From Orychophragmus violaceus (Eukaryota > Streptophyta > Magnoliopsida > Brassicales > Brassicaceae), in the NCBI GenBank assembly GCA_030180135.1, contig CM058240.1, positions 72,411,581 to 72,475,580 of the forward strand: DNA of 64,000 nt. The letters are read 5' to 3'. Below, piece after piece: positions 40,201 through 51,295 of this stretch. Both the position numbers and the translations under genes were made by a program. Below the pieces are notes generated by a model. That model saw only the letters and a list, made by a program, of their open reading frames with translations. It was not told the origin of the DNA and ran no database searches. The first letter of the stretch is position 1; each line of letters starts with the position of its first letter.

Positions 40201-41538
40201 GGATTCACCCAAACCTATGGAGAAGACTATACAGACACCTTTGCACCAGTGGCTAAACTTCATACAGTGAGAGTCACATTGAGCTTAGCCATAAACCTCT
40301 CATGGAATCTATGGCAGATGGATGTGAAGAATGCCTTTCTACAAGGTGAACTTGAAGAGGAAGTGTATATGACCCCACCACCAGGTTTGAAGCACTTGTG
40401 TAAAGATGGTGAAGTGTTGAGGCTGAGAAGGGCAATTTATGGTCTGAAGCAATCACCAAGGGCATGGTACCATAAGCTTAGTCACACTCTTATGGACCAT
40501 GGTTTCAAGAAGTCTCAATCCGATCATACATTGTTCACGCTTCAAAGTGCTCAAGGAGTGGTGGTGGTTCTGATTTATGTGGATGATTTGATTATCACAG
40601 GAAGTGATAATGATGGGATTCAATCCACAAAGGCCTTTCTCAAGAGTTCCTTTGATATTAAAGACCTTGGTGAGTTGAAGTATTTCTTGGGCATTGAAGT
40701 TTGCAGATTCAATGATGGATTGTTTCTGTCCCAAAGGAAGTATGTTAAGGACTTGTTGACCGAAACAAGTATGCTTGATTGCAAGATTGCAAAGACTCCT
40801 CTTGAAGATGGCTACCAAGTCAATAGAAAGGGGGAGAAATCAGATGAAGTCAAGTTCAAGGATGTCTCATTGTACAGGAGGCTGGTTGGGAAGCTTATCT
40901 ACCTCACTCTCACAAGACCAGACTTGTGCTTTGCTGTGAATCAAGTGAGCCAACATATGCAATCACCCACAGTGTATCATTGGAGTTTGATTGAGAGGAT
41001 ACTCAGATATCTCAAAGGATCAACTGGACAAGGCATTTGGATGGGTAAGAATGATAGCACAGAGATTGTTGGCTATTGTGACGCAGATTGGGCTGGTGAT
41101 AAGAGTGATAGGAGATCAACAACCGGCTATTGCACCTTCATTGGAGGCAACTTGGTGACTTGGAAGACAAAGAAGCAGAAGGTGGTATCTTGTTCTAGTG
41201 CTGAAGCTGAGTATAGGGCCATGAGGAAGCTTGCAACCGAGCTAACATGGCTGAAGGCTCTGCTTAAGGACTTTGGTATAGAGCAATCAAGTCCAATCAC
41301 CTTCCATTGTGACAACCAGGCTGCTATTCACATTGCAACCAACTCAGTGTTTCATGAGAGGACAAAACACATTGAGATTGACTGTCACAAGGTGAGGGAG
41401 AAGATTGAAGATGGAACCATTCTGCCTTGTTACACAAAGAGTGAAGATCAGCTTGCAGACATCTTCACCAAGGCTGCTAGTCTTAAGGTTTGCACTCATG
41501 TCTTTGGCAAACTAGGGCTGGTGGCTATCCATGATTAG
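37288..41538 (+). CDS. Copia A gag-pol polyprotein, complete, 1416 aa
   Basis: An intact copia polyprotein starts at an ATG in good context (accatgg). The gag opens with RPTVVPVVLKGINYRTW and carries a knuckle at C241, C244, H249 and C254. The protease has D339 in VVDSGASHH. Integrase has the HHCC region from H468 and the triad D523, D585, E621. An acidic glutamine-rich linker follows, then RRSTREKKDPSEW and the RT with YVDD at 1097-1100. RNase H has SSAEAEY near 1303-1309 and ends in QLADIFTKAASLKV. No stop or frameshift is seen. Together with near-identical LTRs this is a candidate autonomous element, even though its 5' LTR has now been split by B, which should weaken its promoter. Confidence 0.95.
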   Translation: MEDSTHFSSSLRPTVVPVVLKGINYRTWQRTIKTAICGRGLWDHILEDKTPTEEDEAKKKDEETKKAEAKWFQEDQLVLGFLQNSLDPSILEAYSHCETAKSLWDTLKKIYGDVSNLSRVYEVKKAISELKQEDHDFTKYLGKFSSAWSELEMLRPSTMNPKILIERKEQDKIFGLLLNLDPVYNDVIMKILRETTLPDFEEVCSRIQKEEGNIGLFRGKGELVTANKAGFKPEEKKAPFCGHCKRKGHSKDKCWVLHPHLKPAKFKDSRANANISQEAVNEPASTSAQGGELALYTATEYVKRSDLEDLIKAYASKLSGISLFSHKLLSKTDHKLVVDSGASHHMISDAKLLKDIKPALGRVTIADGQGIPIIGTGKLRLFNKESDALYVPKFKSNLLSVKRITKDLNCNVIFGPNDVCFQDIKNGKVIGRGGTQDELYLLEDISPSNSVSLAFKSCFSFNQNVLWHARLGHPHARALNLMLPNVSFDHSTCEACILGKHCRTIFPKSTTIYEHCFDLVHSDVWTSPCLSRDRNKYFVTFIDEKSKYTWVTLLPSKDRVFDAFLNFQNYVTNQFNAKIKVFRSDNGGEYTSQRFKAHLNKCGILHQTSCPHTPQQNGVAERKNIHLMEVARSMMFHTNVPKRFLGDAVLAACYLINRIPTRVLQDISPYEVLNKAKPFIEHLRVFGCVCFVYISGDQRNKLDAKSTRCMFLGYSTTQKGYKCFDPSNNRTYVSRDVKFIEGQRYYEKRDWEGLKDLSRSPSDLATSLKYLLDYLGNDTPRPEKSETPTQEAQQEDTEPATHTQEPAQAQEDTLPQDQNQVDLDMDEDEMVYQEAVGNEEVVDQQVQQLRRSTREKKDPSEWMKTRVYYNNQAVAHPSQSTCSIDLLPSSHKAFLGKIELNQVPKTYEEAEGIKVWMDAVKDEKEAMERNHTWIVEKLPKRKKTASSKWVFTIKYKSNGDIERYKARLVARGFTQTYGEDYTDTFAPVAKLHTVRVTLSLAINLSWNLWQMDVKNAFLQGELEEEVYMTPPPGLKHLCKDGEVLRLRRAIYGLKQSPRAWYHKLSHTLMDHGFKKSQSDHTLFTLQSAQGVVVVLIYVDDLIITGSDNDGIQSTKAFLKSSFDIKDLGELKYFLGIEVCRFNDGLFLSQRKYVKDLLTETSMLDCKIAKTPLEDGYQVNRKGEKSDEVKFKDVSLYRRLVGKLIYLTLTRPDLCFAVNQVSQHMQSPTVYHWSLIERILRYLKGSTGQGIWMGKNDSTEIVGYCDADWAGDKSDRRSTTGYCTFIGGNLVTWKTKKQKVVSCSSAEAEYRAMRKLATELTWLKALLKDFGIEQSSPITFHCDNQAAIHIATNSVFHERTKHIEIDCHKVREKIEDGTILPCYTKSEDQLADIFTKAASLKVCTHVFGKLGLVAIHD

Positions 41539-41680
41539 AACTCTCCTGATTCATGAGCAGCATACTCTTTTTCCCTTGATGTGGTTTTGTCCCAAGTGGT
41601 TTTCCACATCAAGCTTTTTAATGAGGTGTTGCCATGATCATTCCAAGTTCAGTCTTTAGGGTGATTCCAAAGTCTGAACT

Positions 41681-41690
41681 TGAGGGGGAG
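41681..41690 (+). other. Polypurine tract of copia A
   Basis: tgagggggag immediately precedes the 3' LTR, identical to the tract of D. Confidence 0.85.
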
Positions 41691-42164
41691 TATTGATCAT
41701 GATTAGAACAGATGTGCAATCTTGTGTATTATCAAAATGGGAATTCTGAAGTACATATGTCACCGACTGTGTCGGCGACATGGATGTTGAAGTGAAGTAT
41801 GGAAGAGTTATATTCTATCATCGATGATGACATCGTCGATGATGGAATAGAATCGACGACATCATCGACGATGTCATGGACGGTTCTATTATATCCGTTG
41901 GCGATTCACATAGAATAGAAGACGCGGACAGACTCTCCTCTTTTGGATTCAAATTCAAATTGTTTCATTTTCCCCAAATGCTTATTTCGAAATGTAAACC
42001 CATTTAGGGTTTCCTTATGCTCTCCTCCTCTATATAAGGAGATGTAACACAAGCTCAAAAAGATAAATCTCTTAAGATGTTTAATCTCTAAATCTATCAT
42101 TATTCTCTCTTATTTTTGCTCAATAACACTCAAGAACACTCATGCTTAATCTCTAAATCTATCA
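41691..42164 (+). repeat. 3' LTR of copia A
   Basis: An uninterrupted 474-bp LTR from TATTGATC to TATCA. The palindrome lies at 41813-41847 (one arm mismatch at 41844) and the TATA box at 42031-42037. It serves as the template for reading the split 5' LTR. Confidence 0.94.
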
Positions 42165-42169
42165 GTGTG

Positions 42170-42813
42170 GGAATCGGTAAAGGCAGGTAAAGACCTGCAT
42201 TTGAAGATTTACCCTTACCTTGTTGACATATCCTGCATTGTTCGACGAATCTGGTAATATCGCATCTTAGTGTTGGCCAAAAGTACGAAGCGGCGACCAA
42301 CCTGATTGTCATATCACGACCCATATATCCTTCATTACGCAACTCACCTATTATTTGTAGTCGGAGGTTACAGTACGGTATACAGAGGCATAGACCACGA
42401 AACAAGAATCCATCTTGGACTGTGTAGTCACGCGAAGTCCATGCCACTGCATCGTCGAATATTCGCGCAAAGAAAGCATCGGACGAATAGAGATCAGCTA
42501 GCGATTCAAAACCCACCACCGAAACATGCATAGTAGCCATCAACGAATGCCGACGACTGAGGGCATATGCCACCCGATTTGTTTTCCCAGATTGATGGCG
42601 AATGGAGAACGTGAATTGTTGGAGATAAGAGATCCAACTGGCATGCCTTGCTGATACCTTAGCTTGACTGTCCAAATGCCGAAGAGCGTCATGATCCGTA
42701 AAAAGGATAAACTCATGGTGCACGAGATAGTGACGCCAGTGCTTTATCGCATGTGGCGTAGAACTATACGTCGTATGTACCATAACGGCCTCGTGCACCC
42801 GCCAAATTCTCAC
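42170..42813 (-). pseudogene. Gypsy H RNase H end and integrase N-terminal part
   Basis: The minus strand encodes RNase H (FILFTDHDALRHL, FSIRHQSGKTNRVAYALSRR) followed by the integrase zinc-binding region (SYFWPTLRCDITRFVEQCRICQQGKGK). The usual ADALSR appears as AYALSR, and its RNase H core is separated by frameshifts from the part upstream. The frame breaks at 42170 where copia A inserted. Confidence 0.88.
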
Positions 42814-43894
42814 TATAAAAGGCGATTGGTCATCCTTTCTGACTTAATACAGCACCAATTCCCATCTTTGAGGCGTCGTAATTAAGCTCAAATGTTTCTG
42901 TAAAATCAGGGAAAATGAGAATGGGAGTTGTCGTCAGCTTCTGTTTAATAAATTTGAATGCCATGGATGCTTCCTCAGACCAAACAAACCTGCCGTCGCG
43001 CATGCAACTCGTTATTGGTGCCATAATCGAGCTAAAATGGCTCACAAACCTCCGATAAAATAATTCTAGACCATGGAAGCTACAAACCTATGTACCTGTT
43101 GTTGGAGTCGGCCAAGAACATATGGCATCAACCTTCGTTTGATCCACTGCTAGGCCTCGGTCAGAGACAATGTAGCCGAGAAACAACACCTCTTTGACAC
43201 CAAATTCGCACTTATGCTTAGTCGCGAACATCTTGTCTTGTCGTAGAACCATGAGTACCTATCGCAAGTGATCCAAGTATTCGGCCAGAGAAGTGCTAAA
43301 GACAAGGATATCATCAAAGTATACGACTATGAATCGGCCAATGAACTGACATAGTTCCTGATTCATGATTCGCATAAAGCTACTCGGTGCCTTCGACAAC
43401 CCGAATGGCATAACTAACCATTCAAAAAATATTTCTAGCATTTTGAATGTTGTTTTCCATTCATCGCCCGGCTTGATTCGAATCTGATGATATCCACTTG
43501 AGATCAATCTTTGAAAAGATGTTTGCAGAACCAATTTGATCCAACATATCATCAAGACGAGGTATCAGAAAGCGGTAGCATACTATAATCTTATTTATAG
43601 CGTGTCTGTCCACACACATACGCCATGTACCATCCTTTTTGGAATCAAGAGATCTGGAACCGCACATGAACTGAGACTCTTGCGGATATGACCATTGTGC
43701 AGCAAATCTTCAACCTGACGACGCAGTTCCTCGTGCTCGACAGAACTCATACGATAATGGGGTCTATGTGGAAGCATCGCTCCTGGTGTCAGGTCGATCT
43801 GATGTTGTATCTCACGAAGAGGCGGAAAACCGTCAGGAAGATCGATCGGAAAAACATCTTCAAATTCACCCAGTAACGACGTTATAGTTTGCAT
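42814..43894 (-). pseudogene. Gypsy H reverse transcriptase, broken
   Basis: Minus-strand pieces give the gypsy RT in order: LLGEFEDVFP, HQIDLTPGA, DGTWRMCVDRHAINKI, FSKIDL, SGYHQIRI, FEWLVMPFGLSKAPSSFMRIMN, YFDDILVFS (catalytic Asp pair near 43311-43322) and the connection to RNase H (FVWSEEASMAFKFIKQKL, ELNYDASKMGIGAVLSQKG). At least three frame changes or stops separate the pieces (near 43670, 43470 and 43250), so it cannot be translated whole. Confidence 0.9.
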
Positions 43895-44023
43895 TGTGGT
43901 TGATGATAAAAGTTGTCCAGCTATTGCTGGAATAATCGCGAATGCTCTTCCTTCATTGCAAAACTCAGACAGAAAAGCAGGATATGAGCAGATCAGTGCA
44001 TTATGTCGGGTATGTAGGTGTTG

Positions 44024-44620
44024 TCAAGTAGGGATATCCGCATTGGGGGGAATTGGCGGATCCGGTAACGCATTGTCTTGCGAAGGTACCAGCAGGATCT
44101 TATGAGTTTCCCAAATGAAACTATATGTGTTCTGGAACCCATCATCTGTGATCTTTCGATCGAATTCCCACGGCCTCCCCAGCAGCAAATGACTGATATC
44201 CATTGGTTCGATGTCGCAATACGTCCAGTCCTTGTAAAACGGAACAATGGAGAACGAAACCAAATCTTGTTGAGAAATCTGAAATCTAACATTTTTGGTG
44301 AGCCACCCTAGTGTGTATGGAGCTGGATGTGCTTCTCTGGTGAGTCCCATATTGTCAACAACTTCCTCCGAAATTACATTTCGGCAACTCCCGGAATCGA
44401 TAAAAAATCTACACACACGACCCCTAATCGTACAGGTAGATCGGAAAATGTTAGTGCGTAGCCATTGTGCATCTTGCCGTCGCGGTGTCAAACACGATCG
44501 GCGAACCACCAGCATATGTCCCTTATCACCTTTTGTGTGATGTACGATATCGTCGTCCTCTATCCCGTCTTCGCCACATGAGTCGTATACGCAGGACGGA
44601 TCATTGCTCGTACCTTCCAT
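44024..44620 (-). pseudogene. Gypsy H aspartic protease region
   Basis: The minus-strand frame contains FFIDSGSCRNVISEEVV, a retropepsin-like DSG motif, and LLLGRPWEFDRKITDDG, as in plant gypsy proteases fused between gag and RT. It is open for 198 codons but cut off from gag and RT by frame breaks. Confidence 0.85.
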
Positions 44621-44636
44621 TAGTAACCCACGGCGT

Positions 44637-45771
44637 GACTGATTTTGGCAAGCGGACTGTCGATGCCATGTTTCCCCACAGCCATAGCACTTGAGTGCAG
44701 CAGGACGAAAAGTTCGGCATTATGACTGGTCTTGTGTCGTGACACTACCATAAATGGTTGAGTTTTTTGGCTCGATAGGTCCATATTTCATCGTTGAGAC
44801 TGTGGCTTGATCTTGCTGTCGAGCGCGATTACCCTGCCCACTCCACCAACTTGATCGATTTTGCTGTTCCAATGACGCAGCTCGACGATGTGCCTCTGCT
44901 ATTGTAGAAAGATCAAATTGTAACAGCGCCGATTAGAGCTATTGTCGCAGCCCTCCGATAAACCGTGAAACAAGCTGCATTTCACTGTCTCTAACCTCTG
45001 TTCTTGTGAGTAGCAAATCAAATTCCTCCTCGTACTCATCGACTGATCGCGTCCCTTTTCTAAGATTCTGCAGCTTGGTATACATCAAGCGATCAAAGTT
45101 GTGAGGCAGGAAGGTTTCACTCAAGTGCTTCTTGAGATTTTTCCAGGTCGAAATCGGTTCTTTTCCATTCCGGCGACGGTCGCTTTCACTTGCTTCCACC
45201 AAGCAGCGGCATGACCGCAAAATTTCATCGCAATCAATGGTACACATTGATCCTCCGGCACATTCTTCAAAGCCAGAATCTCATCCACCGAGACCATCCA
45301 GTCGAGGACAGTCTCTCCTCTCGCTTTTCCTTTAAACTCCGGGATCTCGACTTTAAAACTCGATTCCCACGGTTTCGGACGAAACAGTCTATCATCCATG
45401 TTGTACTGATCGTGGTGAGGATCACCATAATTGACCTGCGGGTGTGCAAATCACTGATCATCTTGATTATAAGGTTGATGTTGTTGGCACTGATCACCCA
45501 GATGGCCACGTTGAGCCCTAGGTCGATCGTTCCGCTCCAAACCCCTACCCGCGAACGGTTTAACATCCACCTCCAATGCATTCTCCTCGAACAGGGGGTT
45601 ATGACCAGTCAATCTCTGAGCCAGAGTTTCATCCATCTCCATGATTGAAGCGTGAATTTTGTTTTGCATGTTCTCTTTCATAGCAAGAAGTGTTTGCCTT
45701 ATCTCCGACCAGTCGTTCACAGCTTGGTCCCTTGGGGCCATGTTAGATCCGCTTGGTTTCTTTGGAGGCAT
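44637..45771 (-). pseudogene. Gypsy H gag, broken
   Basis: The ATG at 45771 lies about 30 nt past the primer site. The gag has a basic start (MPPKKPSGSNMAPRDQ), a retrotransposon gag domain (KVEIPEFKGKARGETVLDWM, AAAWWKQVKATV, LPHNFDRLMYTKLQNLRKGTRSVDEYEEEF) and a zinc knuckle read as CYGCGETWHRQSAC near 44660-44700. A stop near 45451 and frame changes near 45130 and 44939 interrupt it. Confidence 0.88.
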
Positions 45772-45799
45772 GGCAACTGATGAATTCCCAAAACGTTAT

Positions 45800-45811
45800 G
45801 TGCTGATACCA
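45800..45811 (-). other. Primer-binding site of gypsy H
   Basis: On the minus strand, tggtatcagcac lies two bases inside the 5' LTR, an initiator-Met-type primer site differing slightly from the copia ones. Confidence 0.8.
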
Positions 45812-45813
45812 AC

Positions 45814-46174
45814 TGATACAGAGCGGAAGCTATAGGAAGAAGAAGTTGATCAACCCGATGGGAGTAGATCGAATTCGAACTTGACTTTAGAAGATACTCT
45901 CTTCTTTGACAAGTTAGGTTAAGAGTTCTCCTCTTTGCTTGTAAAGATGAATTGTAATTCTTTTATAAAATTGGTGAATGAAACTTACAAGACCTAAACT
46001 CTTGATAGAGAACACGTAAAGAAGATAGAATCTAAACTAATAATTCGGTTGAGATTTGTAACGATCTCGTTAAACCGATTGACAAAAACCGAACACAAGA
46101 TAAGTTACGTAATTGGTACGTAATTATCTAACACCAAATACCAAAGCCCATTAGTTGTAATAACTGCTACATCA
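45814..46174 (-). repeat. 5' LTR of gypsy H
   Basis: A 361-bp partner of 27481-27841 with about 16 substitutions and two compensating indels by eye, and aaaaa on its outer side. Confidence 0.9.
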
Positions 46175-47827
46175 AAAAACGAAAACCACAACCAAACCAA
46201 GGGAACCACAAACAGCCTGTAGCGGGAAGAAAGACAAGAGCCGCAGAGCCTCACTTAGGATAGCCTACACACGACTCCACCAAGAACCGCAAGAGCTAAA
46301 AAACTGAAGAAACCGAGAAAGCGAAACCAACACCACCACAAACAGCCAAGATATTCGAAGACACTAAGAGAGCAAATGCACAAGACAGAACTTTGAACAC
46401 CGACTGGAGAAAGACGTCGAAGAGGACCATCAGTCGAGGGGAGGAAAAGCAAGAAGGCAGAAGAGACTAAATAAAGGATAAATGCAAGGACTACTTCCCG
46501 ATACCGGCAAGGGATGCCAGCTACAAAGAAGCAAGTGGCGGAGCAAGGCAGACGAAACTAATAAACTTTGAAACTGGACGATAGTGCAAATTTAGGGTGA
46601 ACCTCTCAAGAAGACGCATTGTAAAGATCTGTAGGAATAGTTTTAATTATTTTAGAGAAGATATTATATATTGTATAAAATCAGATATACAATAAAGCTT
46701 CTATAAATTAATAATATTGAGATCATAATATTTTACTAATATAATAAAATATTAATTTATTTAAAGATTAATTGAATAAACATTTATTTTTTGTGAAAAG
46801 ACGTAATTTAAAACTAAATATTCTATTAATTTATTAAAATAATAATTTAGCATATTAATTTATAAAATTTATAGTGTAATTTACTTTTAGAATTAAAAAA
46901 ACGTGTATTGGTTTCACTTTCATGCATAGATCAAAATTATAATCAAACAATGTAGTTTTTACATTTGGCTGAAACATATCATTGCATGATGTGGCCAGTC
47001 AACAAGTCACCGTAATTGGCGCCTAATAAACCAAAATTAGGAAACATGAAAGTAGAAAATGAATTGTTAATTCAGTTGAGAAAATATTTTTCCTTTAAAT
47101 TCGGCATAAAACCAGTGGTGGACCATTAGCTTCCATACGGAAGACACTGCCTTTTAACGACATGGCATTTTCAAGCTCTTTGATTGGGTAAATCCGTTAG
47201 TTAATTTTTTTATCCTATTAACTAATCACACAATCCTCCAACTCGATTACCATTTTTGGAATGGAATGATGAGGAATGCCTAATTACATAAAAAAAATTT
47301 AGTATTTGCTTGGAATTCTAATTTTTGAAATGGAATGGAATGATCATTCCAGCAATTCCACATAAAAATGTAAAGAAAAATATTCCTTTACAAATTTGAT
47401 GCGGAATGAATGGAATCGATTTATTTCATTTTTGTCTAGATCCCATTCATCTTATCTCATTCCATATTATTCCAATAGTTCCTATATATGTAATCCATTT
47501 ACACCCCTAGTATATATTACCGGTCAGAATTAGATCATAATAACAAAAGGTTTTTTATTAATAAGAATGAAAATAAAATAAAATACAACAAACAAACAAA
47601 GCCCAAAAGATCCAAATGGGTTTAGAATGGAGAAGACACAAACACTAAAGCCACAAAATAGGCACAATAATGAACAAAAACCCTAGATCCACAAACGTCT
47701 TTTCTGCCAGTCGACACTGCCACACCGGAGGAAAGATCGCTGGATGCTATGGGGACCCGAGCCGAACGTCGAAAGGAGAAGCTGCCACCAGAAGAACCAG
47801 ATCTAAAATGCCGAGAATAGTACTACG
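46175..47827. other. Intergenic DNA, largely AT-rich
   Basis: I see no gene here. 46180-46600 is AC/GA-rich unique-looking DNA, and 46600-46900 is AT-rich. 47255-47490 holds many ggaatg and cattcc motifs in inverted arrangement (possible small MITE, ends not resolved). The interval ends where the A3 LTR begins. Confidence 0.5.
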
Positions 47828-48200
47828 TATTGATCATGATGAGATCAAATGTGCAAAGTTGGGGACTTCATGAGGCGCCAACTATTTGAATAACACAAAG
47901 TCTCGGATTGAAGAAGAAGGAAGAGAGCCGTTAGGGTTTTGGGAGAGAGAGAGCCGTTAGGGTTGTGATCCACACTCTCCATCTCTCCTCTGCCACGGTT
48001 CAAGACACTCTTTGTCTCTTTCCATATTTGGCTTTTACCTTATTAGGTTAAACATTAAGCTCTTTGTAAAACCTATAAAAGGGATTGTATAGCCGCAAAA
48101 GTAATACAAGGGTTTTGACTCCTATTCTCTCTTCTCTCTTCCGCCACCAATACTCTCAAGAACACTAAGCTCTAATCATGTTCAATCTCTAAAAATCTCA
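47828..48200 (+). repeat. 5' LTR of copia A3
   Basis: It begins TATTGATCATGA like element A, ends in TCTCA directly before tggtatcagagc, and is 373 bp. It lacks the long palindrome of the A LTR. A gag-gag-cc-rich stretch (gagagccgttaggg) near 47925-47962 is tandemly repeated. The start is inferred by homology to A. Confidence 0.7.
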
Positions 48201-48499
48201 TGGTATCAGAGCATTGATCTCTACTCTTCATTCTCTTAATTCTCTCTCTTTATTCTCACGGTTCTTTATACTCTCGGTCTAAAACCCTAAAATCTCTCAC
48301 TCCATTCTCTCGGTTCCTAAGCTTTCATTCTCTAAGTTCTTTCATTCTCTCTGGTCTAAAATCCTCATACTTGTCCCTAAGCTTTCAGTCTATCAAGTTC
48401 CTCATACTCTCGGTCCTAAGAAAACCCTAGGTTTCTCGGTCCGAAACTTGTTCACTCTCGGTTCTTCAACCTCCAACTACTCTCTCTCAGCTTTTCACC

Positions 48500-49804
48500 A
48501 GGGAAGACACTGCTCACATCAGCTCAAGCTTGAGGCCTACTGTCATCCCTGTTGTGCTTAAAGGCATCAACTATAGGACATGGCAAAGGACCATCAAGAC
48601 TGCTATTTGTGGAAGAGGTTTGTGGGATCACATCTTGGAGGATAAAACACCAACTGAAGAAGATGAAACCAAGAAGAAGGATGAGGAAACCAAGAAGGTT
48701 GAAGCTAAATGGTTTCAAGAAGATCAGCTGGTTCTTGGCTTTCTCCAAAACTCTCTTGACCCATCCATCCTTGAAGCTTATTCTCATTGTGAGACAGCCA
48801 AGTCACTGTGGGACACTCTCAAGAAGATTTATGGAGATGTTTCTAATCTGAGCAGGGTGTATGAAGTGAAGAAAGCCATAAGTGAGCTGAAGCAAGAAGA
48901 CAATGACTTCACTAAGTATCTTGGGAAGTTTTCTTCAGCATGGTCTGAACTTGAGATGCTAAGGCCAAGTACTATGAACCCTAAGGTTCTCATTGAGAGA
49001 AAGGAGCAAGACAAGATCTTTGGCCTTCTACTCAACTTGAATCCGGTTTACAATGATGCCATCATGAAGATCCTAAGGGAGACTACACTTCCTGATTTTG
49101 AAGAGGTGTGTTCAAGGATCCAAAAGGAAGAAGGAAACATTGGTTTGTTTGGAGGAAAGGGGGAGTTGGTGACTGCCAACAAAGGTGGCTTCAAACATGA
49201 GGAGAAGAAGGCTGGCGCTTGTGAGCATTGCAAGAGGAAAGGCCACTCCAAAGATAAGTGTTGGATCCTTCATCCCCACCTCAAACCAGCCAAGTTCAAG
49301 GACTCAAGGGCAAATGCAAACATCTCCCAAGAAGCTGTGAATGAGCCAGCCTCCACTTCAGCTCAAGGAGGGGAGCTTGCACTCTACACAGCCACTGAGT
49401 ATGTTAAGAAGAGTGACCTTGAGGATCTCATCAAGGCTTATGCCTCTAAGCTCTCTGGTATCTCTTTATTTTCTCATAAATTGCTTGCTAAAACTGATCA
49501 TAAGTTGGTAGTAGATTCAGGAGCTTCTCACCACATGATTAGTAATGCTAAGCTGTTAAAAGATATTAAACCTGCCCTAGGAAGAGTAACTATAGCTGAT
49601 GGTCAAGGGATTCCTATAATAGGTACAGGAAAGTTAAGATTGTTTAACAAGGAAAGTGATGCATTCTATGTTCCTAAGTTTAAATCTAACTTGATGTCGG
49701 TTAAAAGGATCACTAAAGACTTAAATTGCAATGTTATCTTTGGGCCTAATGAAGTTTGCTTTCAGGATATTAAGAATGGTAAGGTTATTGGAAGAGGTGG
49801 TACA
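48500..49804 (+). pseudogene. Copia A3 gag-protease part, start codon lost
   Basis: Collinear with residues 1-435 of the A polyprotein, including the knuckle (CEHCKRKGHSKDKC) and the protease motif VVDSGASHHM. The A start ATG is AGG here (48500-48502). The frame is otherwise open until B2 interrupts it after GRGGT; the TGA at 49805 belongs to the B2 LTR. Confidence 0.9.
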
Positions 49805-50446
49805 TGAAGGATGTTTTGGTTGTTAATCCAGATTCAATTCTCAGATTCAACAGTTCCTAAACATGCGGATCTAGGTTCTCTTGAATAGAAACTTTATTGA
49901 TCTCACCTTTTACCTGTTTATGCAGCGGAAAGAGAGAACAGGTCAGAGATCAGAGAGCCACCGAGTGATAACTCCTCCAGAGGTTCACACACGCACACCA
50001 AGCAGGAAGAAGGCTGCTAGACCAAGGGAGAGGAGGCGCAGAGAGAGAGAGAGAGAGGCGCGGCTAGGGCTTAGGGTTGGAGGAGAAAGAGATTTGGGTT
50101 TTAGTTTATAAAACCCTTCTCTTTCCCTTTTGGGCTTTTGGGCCCAAATACCAATCTGATTAAATCCCTTGGATTTAATCAGACCCATTAATCTCTCTCT
50201 AAGTACGACAAATGCCTGGCACTTTTACCGTACTTCTGCTAAGCCGTTCCTACACATTTTCCTGTTAGCTTAGGCGTGTGACCCATATGGGATCATATAA
50301 TAAAGGCAATAAGTCCAAGACTTATAGATCATGAGCGGACTCTAGCAAGCCATCATGACCCCCAGTATTATATGACTTATGTCTGATCATTGACATACTC
50401 TTACTTTCTAGAGACAGTACCGAGATTACTGGACACAATTCCAACA
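49805..50446 (-). repeat. 3' LTR of copia B2
   Basis: A 642-bp LTR, adjoined on its right by the complement of the polypurine tract (atctcccactt). A (ga)n run lies near 50040-50058. Confidence 0.92.
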
Positions 50447-51295
50447 ATCTCCCACTTGTACTGGAATCTCTGTATTCATAATCCTTTTGTCTCAATATCT
50501 CGATTAGTCATAAGGCAAGATTAGTGTCATCCTTATAAAGCCTAATCTTGTTCATCGGACTCTGATTTGATACTGACAATCCAAACGACTCGGGAAAGTC
50601 CGTTTGAGCATGGCCATGCATTTTCCAGTATTCAAATCTCCGATTGGCCTAGAGATATTCACTCCATTTATATTGGAGGGACAAATTCCGTCTTGTTCCA
50701 TCACTGTAAACTACTCATTTCATGATGTACCCAAACAAGGTCCTTATAACTATCGCATAACGACAGCGTTAGACAATGATCAAAGCGCATCAGTTCATGT
50801 GCAGTCACATGCATGCGAACTCAGGTCTAAGGACTATACTCTATAGTCGTAGTAAGAATCTCTTATGACACAGATATAAATATCCTGAAGAGTTCTTATA
50901 ATCGGGTCTTGTCCGGTCGTATGTTCCCAACATACACCTATGTACTGACTTTGATGCCGCGCATCTATGACACATGAAACTTGGTCATAAGTCACATACC
51001 AATCTAGTCTCACACGGTTGTTGGTGTTCCAATTTCAACAACCTTTGACTAGGGACTGAATGATATAAGCCATCTATCAAATATAGGGTCTCATGATCAA
51101 GCTAAATGACTTTGATGACTCAAGATCAAGTCACTTACTTCGATGACCTATAAAATGGTTCATATCACTTTGGAACGATTATTTCATCACAGTTAAAATA
51201 ATCTTGAAATAATAATTTCATTAAACATAAAAAATGTTTTACAAGAACATATCAAATAACTAAATAAAGCCCTCAAACTCCCACTCAAATTTAGA
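50447..51295 (-). other. Copia B2 3' untranslated region
   Basis: 849 nt between the pol stop and the 3' LTR, homologous to 35138-35985 of B. Non-coding. Confidence 0.7.

Larger units (their letters stand above)
28743..42164 (+). mobile_element. Copia element A, intact, inserted in H and itself split by B
   Basis: The 5-bp target duplication gtgtg (28738-28742 and 42165-42169) fixes the ends. The 5' LTR is split by element B into 28743-28845 and 36628-36998; the 3' LTR is 41691-42164. Both LTRs total 474 bp and differ at one base (36678 A versus 41844 G). The internal part has an initiator-Met primer site, one complete gag-pol ORF and a polypurine tract. The 5' LTR begins TATTGA rather than TG. 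Confidence 0.95.
27481..46174 (-). mobile_element. Ty3/gypsy element H, minus strand, split by nested copia elements
   Basis: Both LTRs are 361 bp (27481-27841 and 45814-46174) with an aaaaa target duplication (27476-27480 and 46175-46179). Removing the nested insertion (28743-42169) leaves an element of about 5.3 kb with gag, protease, RT, RNase H and integrase in that order, the Ty3/gypsy order. By eye the LTRs differ at about 16 substitutions and two indels, so H is much older than the elements inside it. Confidence 0.92.

Noticed and set aside
47255..47490. Possible MITE with ggaatg / cattcc inverted motifs
   Set aside because: I could not place consistent terminal inverted repeats or a target duplication, so I mention it only as a note on the intergenic stretch.
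50038..50060. GA microsatellite as a separate feature
   Set aside because: It is part of the B2 LTR; its length change is noted there as the only LTR difference.
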